This document shows, piece by piece, positions 35,368 to 35,455 of a stretch of 35,455 bases of DNA. The position numbers and the translations under genes are program-made. The notes under the pieces are model-generated. The model did not search any database and had not been told where the DNA came from. It saw only the letters and a program-made list of their open reading frames with translations. Every line of letters starts with the position of its first letter. The stretch's first letter is position 1. The stretch is from a bacterium (GTDB lineage: Bacteria > Hydrothermota > Hydrothermia > LBFQ01 > DSFT01), in NCBI GenBank assembly GCA_030550205.1, contig JAUQPS010000008.1, forward strand, positions 1 to 35,455, written 5' to 3'.

Positions 35368-35455
35368 ATGAGTTTATTTATATTTCAATTTTCAAATTTT
35401 GCAGGTGAAGTTTATAGAGTTGAGGTAAATGGGAAATTTATAGGTCTTGGTTCTT
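35368..35455 (+). CDS. 5' end of an exported-type protein, cut by the window
   Basis: Open from ATG 35368 to the window end (29 codons). It begins MSLFIFQFSNFAGEVYRVEV, a short uncharged hydrophobic start like those of the other exported proteins here, followed by beta-strand-like sequence. The family cannot be judged from this fragment. Confidence 0.6.
   Translation, partial: MSLFIFQFSNFAGEVYRVEVNGKFIGLGS

Overview
This window reads as a compact, very AT-rich chromosome segment from a Gram-negative-type, probably thermophilic bacterium of an uncultured lineage. The protein genes are strongly AT-rich, while the 23S and 5S rRNA genes are strongly GC-rich; that contrast is typical of thermophiles. 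A KDO transferase (waaA) implies lipopolysaccharide. Four large exported proteins end in a domain resembling the type IX (Por) secretion sorting domain, which points towards the FCB superphylum or a related candidate phylum (WOR-3/Stahlbacteria or Hydrothermae-like). The phylum is an inference and is best settled from the 23S sequence.

Layout. 1-1432: 3' end of mnmE, then a small lipoprotein. 1415-1948 (-): adk. 1987-6015: rimP-nusA-infB-ylxP. 6047-10579: a 23S-5S rRNA unit with its own promoter and no 16S or tRNA next to it. The 23S gene is interrupted by two group I introns, each with a single-motif LAGLIDADG endonuclease, at E. coli positions 1931 and 1951; they leave a 20-nt exon between them. 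10580-11352: a Cys-rich exported-protein gene enclosed by a second, identical 5S gene. 11369-12158: a DUF167 gene, then a decayed region with an OsmC-family pseudogene. 12159-18451: pyrF (-), a nucleotide-sugar dehydrogenase with a glycosyltransferase, and a four-gene unit (FG-GAP surface protein, CCA/poly(A) polymerase family, CDP-alcohol phosphatidyltransferase, PCuAC-like lipoprotein). 18486-19744: slipin and YceD. 19741-22249 (-): an unrecognised 33-residue small protein, purB and 3-hydroxyacyl-CoA dehydrogenase. 22297-24231: a SpoIID-domain surface protein. 24232-27244 (-): glmL, a small membrane protein and deoC. 27262-29613 (-): a subtilisin-like protease. 29655-34385: dut-rnr, then an acyl-CoA dehydrogenase with waaA. 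34325-35053 (-): tlyA. The right end has two small genes, the last cut by the window.

Two signals run through the whole window. First, almost every transcription unit, including the 23S gene, starts just after CTTTAAAATTT or a close variant. In protein genes its TAAAAT core usually ends 5-10 nt before the start codon, which fits a -10 element driving leaderless mRNAs; Shine-Dalgarno sequences are clearest at internal genes, in the introns and at one leadered gene. Second, the exported proteins start with very short hydrophobic N-termini that lack a basic n-region, and upstream in-frame stops exclude longer versions. Genes are packed with ATGA/TTGA overlaps and antisense 3' overlaps of up to 61 bp.
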